64,000 bases of DNA from Dyadobacter luteus (GTDB taxonomy: Bacteria > Bacteroidota > Bacteroidia > Cytophagales > Spirosomataceae), in NCBI RefSeq assembly GCF_003383615.1, contig NZ_QNUL01000024.1, positions 38,931 to 102,930 on the forward strand. Reading direction: 5' to 3'. A program made the translations under genes and the position numbers. Of the stretch, positions 25,762 to 35,284 are shown one piece after another (position 1 is the first letter of the stretch; each line of letters starts with the position of its first letter). The notes under the pieces were generated by a model that searched no databases, was not told where the DNA came from, and saw nothing but the letters and a program-made list of their open reading frames with translations.

Positions 25762-28194
25762 TCACTCACTCTTCAACGACTTCACAGGATTCATCAATGC
25801 TGCTTTGATACTTTGAAAACTTACAGTAAACAGGGCTATGAGTACGGCCAATATACCCGCAGCGGCAAACATCCACCACGACAATTCCACATGGTAAGCG
25901 AAGTCGTTGAGCCACCTGTTCATGGCAAACCAGGCAATAGGACTTCCAATCGCAATAGCGATCACAATCAGTTTGAGGAATTCTTTCGAAAGCAGAGCCA
26001 CAATACTTGCCACACTAGCACCCAATACTTTTCTTACTCCGATTTCCTTCATCCGTCTTTCGGCAGTGTAAGCAGAAAGACCGAAAAGTCCGAGACAACC
26101 AATGATAATTGAAATAGCTGCAAAAGTGATGAAGATCTGTCCGACACGCTGCTCACTACGGTACACGTTGTCGAAGTCCTGATCCATAAAACGATAGTTG
26201 AAAGGCTGACCAGGTGCCATAGTTTTCCATAGCGCCTCCACCTGACTGACCGTCTCAGGAACTGCACCACCATTCATTTTCAATACCACCGTACCATTGC
26301 TTTTATAAAGAATAAGACTTAAAGCACCTATGTTCTTGCGCAGTGATTCAAAATGAAAGTTTTTAACCACCCCTATGACCGTATACGTCACCTTCTTTGT
26401 CAGTTCAGCGTCTTCGTAGCCAAATATCTTTTTCCCAACAGGGTCGTCATAGCCCATTACTTTGGCAGCAGCCTCGTTGACAATAATACCTGTAGAATCC
26501 GATGGAAAATCGGGGCTGAAACTCCGACCCGTTTTTACCTCCAGACCAAGGGTTTTCACAAAATCAAGATCAACAGCCCATTTCTGCATATTAATTCCCT
26601 TGTCCTGCTGAATTTGTCCTTCAGGAAAAAACGTATGGTCAGTACGTGAAGACGGAGTAGGCAAAAAACTGCTGATCGTACCCGATTCTATATTCTTAAT
26701 TTTTAATACTTGCTGTTTGAAAGCTTCCACCTGACTGCCTAGCGCGTAAGCATCATTCACGATCAGCATTTGCTCCTTGTTGAACCCCAACTTTTTGTTC
26801 TGGATATAGTTCAGCTGACGATAAATTACTCCGGTACCTACAACCAGCATGACAGAAATTACAAACTGAAATACCACCAGGATATTCCGCATCGCTCCAT
26901 TCCCTTTTCCGGTCAGCTCAATATTCTTTTTGAGAACACGTAAAGGTTCAAATGCTGACAGGAAAAATGCGGGATAACTTCCAGCCAAAATCCCTACGAT
27001 AGTACACGTGACTATCAGAATCGCCCAGAACAAGACATTTGTAATCGGAAATACGATTTGTTTACCTGCAAGATGATTAAAAAATGGCAGTGTAAGATAG
27101 GCCAGCAGCAATGCAATTCCCAGAGATAAAAAACTCAGCATCACCGACTCTGTAAGGAATTGCTGTACCAATGCTGATCTACCCGATCCGAGTGATTTCC
27201 TCACTCCCACTTCCTTGGCTCTGTTGGTAGACCGGGCCGTAGCCAGATTCATAAAATTGACGCAGGCAATTGCTAACAAGAATACAGCCACCACAGCGAA
27301 AATGTACACATACTGAATATTCCCGTTTGCATTTATTTCAGCTCCACGGTCAGAATACAGGTGTATATCTGTAAGTGGCATGAGTGTGTAACGGATGTAG
27401 TTTCCCGATTTCCTGACTTCCGCCAGCGTTGTTCCAAGAAATGACTGCACCCATTGGGCCGTATATTTTTCAAGAACAGTATCAAAATACTTTTCAAACT
27501 GTGCCGGATCTGTTCCCTCACTAAGTAACAAATAGGTGTTGTAATTGTGGCTTCCCCAATTATTCCTGCGGCTTTCTTCACTGGAGCTCATTGAAAACAA
27601 CATGTGTACGTTCCTGAGATGAGACTTTGCAGGAATATCCTGCATAATGCCCGAGACAGTGTAAGTCGTATTGTTGTCCACGATCAGCGACTGACCTATG
27701 GGATCGGCGTCACCGAAATATTTACGTGCATCCGTTTCAGACAGAACTACAGTATTCGGAGTACTCAATACCTTATTTTTCTGACCGGCTACCAATGGAA
27801 CAGAGAAAACATCAAAGAATGTAGAATCAGCATAGAAAACATGGTTCTCTCTCTGGTTTTCGGTAGTTCCGGCCACTTTCACAAGCTGGCTCCCATTTTC
27901 ACGCAGCCTTGTTACCTGTTCTATCTGAGGATAATCTTTTTTCAATGTAAAAGCAAGCGGATCAGGCGCTACAGCGAGTGTCATATCCGCTCCGCCAAAT
28001 CTGATATCCGAATTGACACGATAAATCCGCTCTGCATTTTCAAACGATCGGTCGAAACTCAGTTCATCGACGATGTAGAATGTAATGAGCATGCAACTAG
28101 CCAACCCCAGCGACAAACCGAACATGTTCAGAAAGGTGTAGAACTGGTTTTTGCGAAGATTCCGCCAAGCGATTTTTAGATAGTTTTTGAACAT
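25762..28194 (-). CDS. FtsX/MacB-like ABC transporter permease
   Basis: This 810-residue protein starts MFKNYLKIAWRNLRKNQFYTF at 28194. The first helix is about 18-42. The first core has VVLSETDARKYFGDADPIGQ. FtsX set one has FMNLATARSTNRAKEVGVRKSLGSGRSAL. A second core holds VNEAAAKVMGYDDPVGKKI. Set two has RMKEIGVRKVLGASVASIVALLSKEFLKL, ending NPVKSLKSE. It is flanked by TAGCT-type repeat gaps on both sides. The transport cargo is unknown. Confidence 0.92.
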   Translation of the reverse strand: MFKNYLKIAWRNLRKNQFYTFLNMFGLSLGLASCMLITFYIVDELSFDRSFENAERIYRVNSDIRFGGADMTLAVAPDPLAFTLKKDYPQIEQVTRLRENGSQLVKVAGTTENQRENHVFYADSTFFDVFSVPLVAGQKNKVLSTPNTVVLSETDARKYFGDADPIGQSLIVDNNTTYTVSGIMQDIPAKSHLRNVHMLFSMSSSEESRRNNWGSHNYNTYLLLSEGTDPAQFEKYFDTVLEKYTAQWVQSFLGTTLAEVRKSGNYIRYTLMPLTDIHLYSDRGAEINANGNIQYVYIFAVVAVFLLAIACVNFMNLATARSTNRAKEVGVRKSLGSGRSALVQQFLTESVMLSFLSLGIALLLAYLTLPFFNHLAGKQIVFPITNVLFWAILIVTCTIVGILAGSYPAFFLSAFEPLRVLKKNIELTGKGNGAMRNILVVFQFVISVMLVVGTGVIYRQLNYIQNKKLGFNKEQMLIVNDAYALGSQVEAFKQQVLKIKNIESGTISSFLPTPSSRTDHTFFPEGQIQQDKGINMQKWAVDLDFVKTLGLEVKTGRSFSPDFPSDSTGIIVNEAAAKVMGYDDPVGKKIFGYEDAELTKKVTYTVIGVVKNFHFESLRKNIGALSLILYKSNGTVVLKMNGGAVPETVSQVEALWKTMAPGQPFNYRFMDQDFDNVYRSEQRVGQIFITFAAISIIIGCLGLFGLSAYTAERRMKEIGVRKVLGASVASIVALLSKEFLKLIVIAIAIGSPIAWFAMNRWLNDFAYHVELSWWMFAAAGILAVLIALFTVSFQSIKAALMNPVKSLKSE

Positions 28195-28396
28195 AGTTTT
28201 TTAGCTTTTAGCTGTGAGCTCTTAGCCACCAGCTTTAAGTCGCAACTTTTACAACTGGCCTGAGTGACATACTTTGGGCCTTAAATAATTTATTTACAAT
28301 ACAATTTATTAACTATGAGTCACTGGCGGTTAGCTACTCAGCATAAAACCGAACCCTGGCTAACGGCTAAATGCTAATAGCTATAAGCTAATTTCA
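28195..28396. repeat. TAGCT word-repeat arms between permeases
   Basis: Positions 28203-28225 contain AGCTGTGAGCTCTTAG preceded by AGCTTTT, a 23-bp stretch identical to 30761-30783 in the next gap. The far side (28328-28392) holds GGCTAACGGCTAAATGC and TAATAGCTATAAGCTAA. The middle is plain A/T-rich sequence with no gene. Confidence 0.65.
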
Positions 28397-30751
28397 TCAT
28401 TCGCTTTTAAGCGTTTTAACAGGATTCAACAGCGCTGCTTTAATCGCCTGAAAACTCACCGTTATTAAAGCAATAGAAAGCGCAGCAATGGCAGTAACCA
28501 CAAAATACCACCACTCAATCCTGTAAGCGTATTTGTCCAGCCAGTTTCGAAGGAAATACCAGGCAATAGGAAAGGAAATTAATGCTGAAATGGCTACCAA
28601 TTTCACAAAGTCCTTCGACAACATGGCAACCAGATTACTTATACTTGCGCCCAATACTTTACGCACGCCAATTTCTTTGGTTCTTTGTTCTGCAGTGAAA
28701 GCCGCCAGACCGAATAATCCGAGGCAGGATATAAAAATCGCCAGGAACGCAAAGTAATTAGAAAGCTTACTCACCACATTTTCAGACTTATACAATTTAT
28801 CCAGTTCCTGATCGGCGAAATAATATTTGAACGGTGTACCAGGGTTGAATTGTTTGAAGACATGTTCTATACGATCAATGGCCTGTTTGGTCTGTCCTGA
28901 TTCAGTACGGATTAATGCAACTCCCCAATTGTCTGTTTTAGGTTGCAAACCGACAATCAATGGTTCGATGGCTACATGCAGAGAACCTATGTGGTAGTCC
29001 TTCATCAGCCCGATAATTTTCCCTTTTTTACCCCACATCGTCAACTCTTTACCTACGGGATCTTTATAACCGATCTTTTTTGCAGCCGCTTCGTTGATCA
29101 GGTAATTGGATGTATCCGTTCCGTATTCGGGACTAAAATCGCGACCATCCAACAGCTGAATATCCATAGTTTTGACAAAATCGTAACCAGATGGATTCAC
29201 TGCAAAAAGCAATTGCTGAATTGTATCTTTTCCGGGCCAGGTTACACCCATGGTCGAACTCCCTACTTCAAGCGGACTTGCCTGAGAAGCAGTTACAGAT
29301 TTAATTCCCGGTTCATTCTCCAACGCCTGTTTAAAAGCCGGAAAATTTTTGGCCATTCCTTTTTCCAGGTCATCAATATAAAGCAGGTTACCTCTGTCGA
29401 AACCAAGGTTTTTATGCTGAATGAAATCGATTTGCCGGTATACAACGATCATCGCCATAATCAGCAGAATAGATAGCCCGAATTGAAAAACAACCAATCC
29501 CTGGCGGAAATAGGATGCACTCGGTTTGAATTTCAAAGATCCTTTCAGAATCGTTACCGGATTGAGAGACGACATGAACAAGGCCGGATAACTCCCCGCC
29601 ATGATACCGGTAAAGGCAGTAAGACCAAAAACTACAGCCAGCATAACAGGATCGAACAGATCAAAAGAAAGCTTTTTATCTGTCAGCTGATTGAAAGAAG
29701 GAAGCATCACAACTACGATTACGATGGCAACCAGCAATGAAATCAGTGTAATAAGTACCGACTCTCCCATAAACTGGGCAATGAGGCTATGTCTGTATGC
29801 GCCCACAACTTTGCGCAGCCCCACTTCCTTCGCTCTTTTCACAGAACGCGCAGTAGCCAGATTCATAAAATTAATGCAGGCAATCACCAGAATGAAAACT
29901 GCGACAATCGAGAACATCTTCACATACTCAATGCGCCCGCCTGTTTGTTTACCCGATTCCCACTTCGAATACAGATAAGATTCTCCATAATTGACCAGGA
30001 AAATATCAATGTTACTATTCTTGTTTTTGGTCTTGATATAGTTTTTGATCTTGGCATTCACCTTATCCACGTCCGCATTTTTCGCGAGCATTACCGCGCA
30101 ACGTGGCCCGTTGTTACCCCACTCTTTGGCCCAGGCATTGTCCTTCAGCCATTGATCAAAGCTCATCAAAAATTCAAAATTCAGTGATGAAGAAGGATTA
30201 ATATCTTTCAATACACCTGTCACTATCACATCCGTTTTACCATCCACCCGTATCGTTTTTCCCATCGCGCTCTGGCCTTTGAAATACTTACCCGCCAGTT
30301 TTTGAGAAATGACAATCCCATCCGGACGTTTCAGTGCGCTGGCGGCATCACCTTCCGCCAGATCATAAGAGAACATTTTCAGAAAATCACCCTGTACATA
30401 CCTCCCGCTTTCATTGTCAAACACGTCGCCTACCTTCAATACAGGCGTTTCCTCCCAAAGTAGTTGAGATGCCATTTCAATTTCAGGAATATCGCGCACG
30501 ATGTTTTCTGCAAGTACACCCGGCGTTGCAACTGTCGTATTTATGGTGCCGGAATAATGTTGATTTTCATACACACGATACAGTCTGGCGTCATTCTCAT
30601 GAAACCGATCCATCCTGATTTCATCCTTTACCCAAAGGACAATCAACAAACTGCAAGCCATTCCCAGTGCAAGTCCGAGAATATTGATGAGGCTGAACGA
30701 CTTGCTTTTCCACAAGTTCCTCCAGGCGATTTTTAGATAGTTTTTGAACAT
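28397..30751 (-). CDS. FtsX/MacB-like ABC transporter permease
   Basis: At 784 residues this is the shortest complete paralogue; it starts MFKNYLKIAWRNLWKSKSFSL. The first helix is about 18-41. The core has IVISQKLAGKYFKGQSAMGK. FtsX set one has FMNLATARSVKRAKEVGLRKVVGAYRHSL; set two has RTKEIGVRKVLGASISNLVAMLSKDFVKL, ending NPVKTLKSE. Its 5' flank, including the TAGCT repeat, is identical over 23 bp to that of the gene at 25762, which may reflect duplication or spread of the repeat. It is co-oriented with its neighbours at about 200-bp gaps. Confidence 0.92.
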   Translation of the reverse strand: MFKNYLKIAWRNLWKSKSFSLINILGLALGMACSLLIVLWVKDEIRMDRFHENDARLYRVYENQHYSGTINTTVATPGVLAENIVRDIPEIEMASQLLWEETPVLKVGDVFDNESGRYVQGDFLKMFSYDLAEGDAASALKRPDGIVISQKLAGKYFKGQSAMGKTIRVDGKTDVIVTGVLKDINPSSSLNFEFLMSFDQWLKDNAWAKEWGNNGPRCAVMLAKNADVDKVNAKIKNYIKTKNKNSNIDIFLVNYGESYLYSKWESGKQTGGRIEYVKMFSIVAVFILVIACINFMNLATARSVKRAKEVGLRKVVGAYRHSLIAQFMGESVLITLISLLVAIVIVVVMLPSFNQLTDKKLSFDLFDPVMLAVVFGLTAFTGIMAGSYPALFMSSLNPVTILKGSLKFKPSASYFRQGLVVFQFGLSILLIMAMIVVYRQIDFIQHKNLGFDRGNLLYIDDLEKGMAKNFPAFKQALENEPGIKSVTASQASPLEVGSSTMGVTWPGKDTIQQLLFAVNPSGYDFVKTMDIQLLDGRDFSPEYGTDTSNYLINEAAAKKIGYKDPVGKELTMWGKKGKIIGLMKDYHIGSLHVAIEPLIVGLQPKTDNWGVALIRTESGQTKQAIDRIEHVFKQFNPGTPFKYYFADQELDKLYKSENVVSKLSNYFAFLAIFISCLGLFGLAAFTAEQRTKEIGVRKVLGASISNLVAMLSKDFVKLVAISALISFPIAWYFLRNWLDKYAYRIEWWYFVVTAIAALSIALITVSFQAIKAALLNPVKTLKSE

Positions 30752-30951
30752 GGCTTTTTAAGCTTTTAGCTGTGAGCTCTTAGTCGTTAGCTTTGAGAGT
30801 CTGCTACTTTAATAATTAGCTTTGGTTATCTACTATCAGCCTTAAATAATGGCAATGGGTATTTATGACTATTGGCTCTTAATTAATATGTTCGTTCCAA
30901 AACTCAACTAATTTTGGGTAAAAGCTAAATGCTAACAGCTATTAGCTACCT
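30752..30951. repeat. TAGCT word-repeat arms between permeases
   Basis: The gap starts with the 23-bp copy at 30761-30783 shared with the previous gap, then TCGTTAGCTTTGAGAG. Near the next gene are AAAAGCTAAATGCTAACAGC and TATTAGCTACC. The middle section (30800-30915) is A/T-rich and holds no gene that I can see. Confidence 0.65.
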
Positions 30952-33354
30952 TCACTCACTTCTCAACGATTTCACCGGGTTCATCAACGCTGCTTTAATA
31001 CTCTGGAAACTAATGGTAACAAGCGAGATACCTATGGCAAGAACGCCAGCAAGTACAAACACCCACCATTGAATTTCTGTATGATAAGCAAAATCCTGTA
31101 ACCAGTTGTGCATGCCGTACCAGGCAATTGGGGAAGCAATGACGATGGCGATCAAAACCAGTTTAAGAAAATCCTGTGACAGCAGAGCCACCAGACTCCC
31201 CACTGAAGCACCAAGTACCTTTCTCACACCTATTTCTTTAGTTCGCAACTCTGCCATGAACATCGAAAGTCCAAGTAATCCCAGACAAGAAATAAAGATG
31301 GCAATCCCTGCGAATAGACCGAAAAGTAATTGTTGCGTTTGCTCAGTGGCATATAGCTTGCCAAACCGCTGATCCAGAAATTCATAGCTGAACGGAATAT
31401 CCGGATACTTGCTTCGCCAAAATGATTCTATATGGCCAATCGCTTCCTGAGGATTATTTCCTGATATATGCACCGATACGCGTCCCAATCTATTAGCTTG
31501 ATACATCATTACCAATGGCACTATTTTCTGGTGGAGAGATTCAAAATGATAATCTTTTGTGATACCGATAATCTGTCCTCTGCTTTGCCCGTAACCAAAA
31601 CCCGAACCAATTGCTTCTGAAGGGTTTTTCCAGCCAAGCAGCCTGGCGGCGGTTTCGTTCAAAATGAAGCCGCTGGTTTTATCTGTTCCGTAATCCCTTG
31701 AAAAATTCCGTCCGGCAACCATCTCAATCTGATAAGCAGGAATAAAATCTTCGTCCACCGACAACGATTTGATAATGATATTAGACTCTGTAAATGAGTC
31801 TCCCTTCATCACATAAGCTTCCCAGGAATCGAGCAAACGCATAGATGGTATACGTGAAGAGCGCCCCACTTCCTTGATGTTGTTATTTTCTTTCAGGCGT
31901 TGACGGATGGATTCAAAATCGGTTGTGGTATCCTGTGGCATGTTGAGCACTACCACCTGATCCTTTGAAAAACCAAGACTATAATTACGGATGTACCGCA
32001 TTTGGCTATACACTACCACAGTGCTGATGATGAGTATCACCGCAATAGAAAACTGAACGACCACCAATGACTGGCGAAGCTGTCCGTTTTTCAGAGCAGT
32101 TGCAATTTTGCCTTTCAGTACGCTGATAGGTTGAAACGACGTCATGAAAAACGCCGGATAGCTTCCTGCTACAAAACCCGTAAATATGGTAATGAATGCC
32201 AGGATACCCAGGAACACCGGATCGAGTAAAGCCGAGAATGAGAGTTCTTTATGAGTAAATGTATTCAACGATGGCAAACAGAATACAACGATCAGCACCG
32301 CCAGAACTACCGAAATAAAAACCAGCATCACGGACTCACTCAGAAACTGACCAACAAGCTGGGACCTGACTGCTCCAATCACTTTCCTCATCCCCACTTC
32401 CTTCGCCCGCGTCGCCGATTTGGCTGTTGCGAGATTCATATAATTGATGCAGGCAATCAGCAGAATGAAGATGGCAATAGCTGAAAACAAATAAACATAT
32501 TGGACATCGCCGTTAGCCTCAATTTCTGAGTCCAGATGAGAATACAAATGTATGTCCGTCAACTTCATTAGGTCAAGAACAGAGTACTGCGGAGCAGTGT
32601 CGCCAATGTGTTTTTTCTGGAAAGCAGGAAATGCTTTTACTAACTTTTCAGGATTGTAATTTTCAGGTAAAAGTAAAAACGTTGAAAACGAATTATTATC
32701 CCAGTTCCGTTTTAACCCATCCGCTCCATAAATGCGTGGGTCATTCAGTGTAGAAAATGAAACCAGAAAAGAAGGATGAAAATGAGACTGAGCAGGCAGG
32801 GGCTCAAAAACGCCTGTAACGGTATAATCAATCTGATTGTCGAGCCGCACAGTTTTGCCAAGCGCATTCTCTTTTCCAAAATATTTCTCGGCCATGGGTC
32901 TTGAAAACATAATAGAAAAGGGATTTTCAAGTGCTTTATCGGCATTCCCGCTAATCACATCAAAACTGAATACCTTAAAAATGTTGGGTTCAGCCGCGAA
33001 CAAATCATCTTCATTGAAATTGTGCTCTCCGTATTTGACAAGTCCCCCGGTTTCCAGCATGCGGACCACTTGTTCTATCTCCGGAAAATCCTCTTTGATA
33101 AGCGGGCCAAACGGAGGAGCTACATGCCCAAGTTTCAGGGAAGTAGTTCCGTCTTTGGAAAGAAAAGTTCTCGACAAACGGTAGATTCGGTCCGCATGCG
33201 TATGATGACGGTCATAGCTTAGTTCATCTTTCACATACAAAGCCAGTAGCAGGAAACAGGCAAGCCCGACGGACACACCAGCAATATTGATCACACTAAA
33301 AACCTTGTGTTTAAAAAGATTACGAAATGCGATTTTGAGATAGTTTTTGTACAT
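30952..33354 (-). CDS. FtsX/MacB-like ABC transporter permease
   Basis: The start is ATG 33354 (MYKNYLKIAFRNLFKHKVFSV); the ATG at 33408 would add 18 residues with no family counterpart. The product has 800 residues. The first core has FSRPMAEKYFGKENALGKT. FtsX set one has YMNLATAKSATRAKEVGMRKVIGAVRSQL; set two has RTKEIGVRKVLGASVGSLVALLSQDFLKL, ending NPVKSLRSE. It is the first permease after the shared ATPase and the small exported protein gene (93 bp upstream). It is thus the copy most tightly linked to the core export genes and the best candidate for the founding permease. Confidence 0.93.
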   Translation of the reverse strand: MYKNYLKIAFRNLFKHKVFSVINIAGVSVGLACFLLLALYVKDELSYDRHHTHADRIYRLSRTFLSKDGTTSLKLGHVAPPFGPLIKEDFPEIEQVVRMLETGGLVKYGEHNFNEDDLFAAEPNIFKVFSFDVISGNADKALENPFSIMFSRPMAEKYFGKENALGKTVRLDNQIDYTVTGVFEPLPAQSHFHPSFLVSFSTLNDPRIYGADGLKRNWDNNSFSTFLLLPENYNPEKLVKAFPAFQKKHIGDTAPQYSVLDLMKLTDIHLYSHLDSEIEANGDVQYVYLFSAIAIFILLIACINYMNLATAKSATRAKEVGMRKVIGAVRSQLVGQFLSESVMLVFISVVLAVLIVVFCLPSLNTFTHKELSFSALLDPVFLGILAFITIFTGFVAGSYPAFFMTSFQPISVLKGKIATALKNGQLRQSLVVVQFSIAVILIISTVVVYSQMRYIRNYSLGFSKDQVVVLNMPQDTTTDFESIRQRLKENNNIKEVGRSSRIPSMRLLDSWEAYVMKGDSFTESNIIIKSLSVDEDFIPAYQIEMVAGRNFSRDYGTDKTSGFILNETAARLLGWKNPSEAIGSGFGYGQSRGQIIGITKDYHFESLHQKIVPLVMMYQANRLGRVSVHISGNNPQEAIGHIESFWRSKYPDIPFSYEFLDQRFGKLYATEQTQQLLFGLFAGIAIFISCLGLLGLSMFMAELRTKEIGVRKVLGASVGSLVALLSQDFLKLVLIAIVIASPIAWYGMHNWLQDFAYHTEIQWWVFVLAGVLAIGISLVTISFQSIKAALMNPVKSLRSE

Positions 33355-33446
33355 GGCTATGTTGCTGTAAGAACATGAAGGATTACCGGTACCTATCCGG
33401 ATCCTCATTAGAACCGGATAAGTACCTCTATTTTCGGTGCACTATT

Positions 33447-34019
33447 TTACTTTCCTGATGGAAGTACGATCTCTGCTTCGAAGTTGCTGATAATCTGCTC
33501 ACGCTGTTTGGCAGATTTTGACGTAGCGTTCACCGTTTTTTCAAATACGAACTCCTCGCCATTTCGCGTGAATTCATATTTGAGATACATTTCTCCGGTT
33601 TCTGAATCGAACTTAACCTCTTTCGTAAAAGGTTTCCCGGTTACCTTTTCTGTTGATCGTATCTCTTTGTGATCTGAAACAGAGAGATCTTTGGATGTAG
33701 AGGGAACGGGGCGTGGAGCAGGTCTGCTTCGTGGTGGCTCCGGAGCTGTATGGGGCTCAGGCGAAGTAACACTTCCCAATCCTAACGAATCAAAAGCCTC
33801 CTGGGTAATATCTTTTCTCTCCGCCTTAGTTAGTCCGGCCACAAGAAAAGTACGGTCGTAGCGAATGCTTTTGCCATCTATAGTACCGTTGATACTGATC
33901 GACAACTTATTTCCGTCATCATCAATACTCCTGCTAATGTGCGTGCTCTTCTGAGCCAACGTGGTAGTGGATACACCAGTTACAGCCGCAAGCATGAAGA
34001 TTAAAAATTTTCTTTTCAT
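33447..34019 (-). CDS. Exported protein of unknown function inside the ABC export operon
   Basis: The 190-residue product has a signal peptide (MKRKFLIFMLAAVTGVSTTTLAQ). An N-terminal beta-rich part has SIDDDGNKLSISINGTIDGKSIRYDRTF. A Pro/Arg-rich linker spans about 88-110 (PEPHTAPEPPRSRPAPRPVP). The C-terminal part has two acidic-basic stretches (TKEVKFDSETGEMYLKYEF). It sits 57 bp after the ATPase gene and 93 bp before a permease, in the same orientation. It is therefore likely co-expressed and may be a periplasmic accessory or a cargo. I recognise no family. Confidence 0.75.
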   Translation of the reverse strand: MKRKFLIFMLAAVTGVSTTTLAQKSTHISRSIDDDGNKLSISINGTIDGKSIRYDRTFLVAGLTKAERKDITQEAFDSLGLGSVTSPEPHTAPEPPRSRPAPRPVPSTSKDLSVSDHKEIRSTEKVTGKPFTKEVKFDSETGEMYLKYEFTRNGEEFVFEKTVNATSKSAKQREQIISNFEAEIVLPSGK

Positions 34020-34076
34020 GGCCGGATTAAATTTTGGTAGTTAATTTGGTATCAGCCTCAGGCTGTTTCTTAAAAT

Positions 34077-34754
34077 CTAAACGTGTACTTTTTCGGTCAC
34101 GATTTTTCCGTCAAACAGGTTCACGATACGGTGTGCAAAACCGGCATCATAAGGTGAGTGAGTCACCATCAGAATCGTCGTTCCTGCATTGTTTAGCTGG
34201 CTTAGCAAATTCATTACTTCTTCTCCGTTTTTAGAGTCAAGGTTACCGGTAGGCTCATCGGCAAGGATCGTCTTGGGAGTGGCTACAACAGCTCTGGCGA
34301 TGGCTGTACGCTGTTGCTGTCCACCGGAAAGCTGCTGAGGGAAGTGATTGCGACGGTGCATCATATTCATGCGCGTCAGAGCTGCTTCCACTTTTTCCTT
34401 ACGTTCGGCAGGTGGTGTCTTCAGGTACAACAACGGAAGCTCCACGTTCTCGTATACAGTCAGTTCATCAATCAGGTTAAAACTCTGGAAAACGAAACCA
34501 ATATTTCCTTTTCTGATCTGCGCACGCTGCCGTTCCGACATTTTCGCAACTTCGGTTCCATAGAACTCATAAGATCCTTCACTGGGATTATCCAGCAGTC
34601 CGAGGATGTTCAGCAAAGTGGATTTCCCACAACCGGAAGGGCCCATGATGGCCACAAATTCGCCATCTTTCACTTCCATATCAATGCCATTGAGGGCAGT
34701 AGTCTCGACTTCCTCCGTAGAGAAAACCTTGTGCATGTTGGTAATTTTGATCAT
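34077..34754 (-). CDS. MacB/LolD-type ABC transporter ATP-binding protein
   Basis: The start is set at ATG 34754 (MIKITNMHKVFSTEEV); the ATG at 34787 would add 11 residues encoded by the flanking repeat. The 225-residue protein has all nucleotide-binding motifs: Walker A GPSGCGKST (38-46), Q-loop Gln 90, signature LSGGQQQR (142-149), Walker B TILADEP (162-168) with Glu 167, and switch His 199. The EPTGNLDS and NIGFVFQSFNLI stretches are typical of the LolD/MacB class that pairs with FtsX-type permeases. It is the only ATPase gene in the window, although ten permeases are present. It lies in the HlyD-led unit. Confidence 0.96.
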   Translation of the reverse strand: MIKITNMHKVFSTEEVETTALNGIDMEVKDGEFVAIMGPSGCGKSTLLNILGLLDNPSEGSYEFYGTEVAKMSERQRAQIRKGNIGFVFQSFNLIDELTVYENVELPLLYLKTPPAERKEKVEAALTRMNMMHRRNHFPQQLSGGQQQRTAIARAVVATPKTILADEPTGNLDSKNGEEVMNLLSQLNNAGTTILMVTHSPYDAGFAHRIVNLFDGKIVTEKVHV

Positions 34755-34795
34755 ACTATTAGCTTTGAGCTGTTGGCTATTAGCCAAGATTACAG
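34755..34795. repeat. TAGCT word-repeat arm, left of inserted gene
   Basis: ACTATTAGCTTTGAGCTGTT and GGCTATTAGCC lie directly upstream of the ATPase start. A matching arm lies at 35246-35284. Together they bracket the disrupted gene at 34883-35238. Confidence 0.6.
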
Positions 34796-34882
34796 ATAAT
34801 TTAAATATTTTGATCGGATGAGCACATAGTTACTTATCCATAAAAGTTTATTCTAATTGACAAATCTTGCTATTGGTATCAA

Positions 34883-35238
34883 ATGAAAAATTTTAAAGAA
34901 CTTCTGGTTTGGCAAAAGAGCCATATTTTAACTTTTGCTATCTATGAAATCACCAAATTTTCCCAAAAGAAGAATTATATGGGCTTACCAGTCAAATCAG
35001 ACGTTCGGCCATTTCAATACCTTCTAATATTGCTGAAGGCTGTGGTCGAATGTCGGATAAAGAACTAGCGCAGTTTTTAATCATCGCCAATGGATCCGCT
35101 TCAGAACTCTTCTATCAAATCTTCCTTGCAAAAGAACTGGACTATTTATCTCATTCTGACTACGATCAACTTGATACTCTACTTACCGAAGTCCAAAAGA
35201 TGTTAACAGCATTTATTAAAAAACTTCGATCCGTTTGA
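34883..35238 (+). pseudogene. Frameshifted four-helix-bundle (S23-type) protein gene
   Basis: The first frame reads MKNFKELLVWQKSHILTFAIYEI, the usual start of the four-helix-bundle family found in 23S rRNA intervening sequences and as free genes. After the A/T-run at about 34960 the family continues in another frame: FPKEELYGLTSQIRRSAISI, PSNIAEGCGRMSDKELAQFL, then ASELFYQIFLAKEL to TGA at 35238. A single missing base in the AAATTTTCCCAAAA run explains it. The intact protein would be about 118 residues. It is on the opposite strand, wedged between the ATPase and HlyD genes and bracketed by TAGCT repeat arms. Sequencing error at the homopolymer is the main alternative. Confidence 0.8.
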
Positions 35239-35245
35239 CATTCCC

Positions 35246-35284
35246 TATTAGCTATAAGCTCATCGCTAAAAGCTAATAGCTCTA
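35246..35284. repeat. TAGCT word-repeat arm, right of inserted gene
   Basis: TATTAGCTATAAGCTCATCG followed by CTAAAAGCTAATAGCTC lies exactly between the end of the four-helix-bundle pseudogene and the stop of the HlyD gene. It is the counterpart of the arm at 34755-34795. Confidence 0.6.

Noticed and set aside
34883..35238. Programmed -1 frameshift in the four-helix-bundle gene
   Set aside because: A shift after AAATTT would restore the frame, but the site is not a canonical X-XXY-YYZ heptamer, and no such recoding is known in this family. A one-base loss is simpler.
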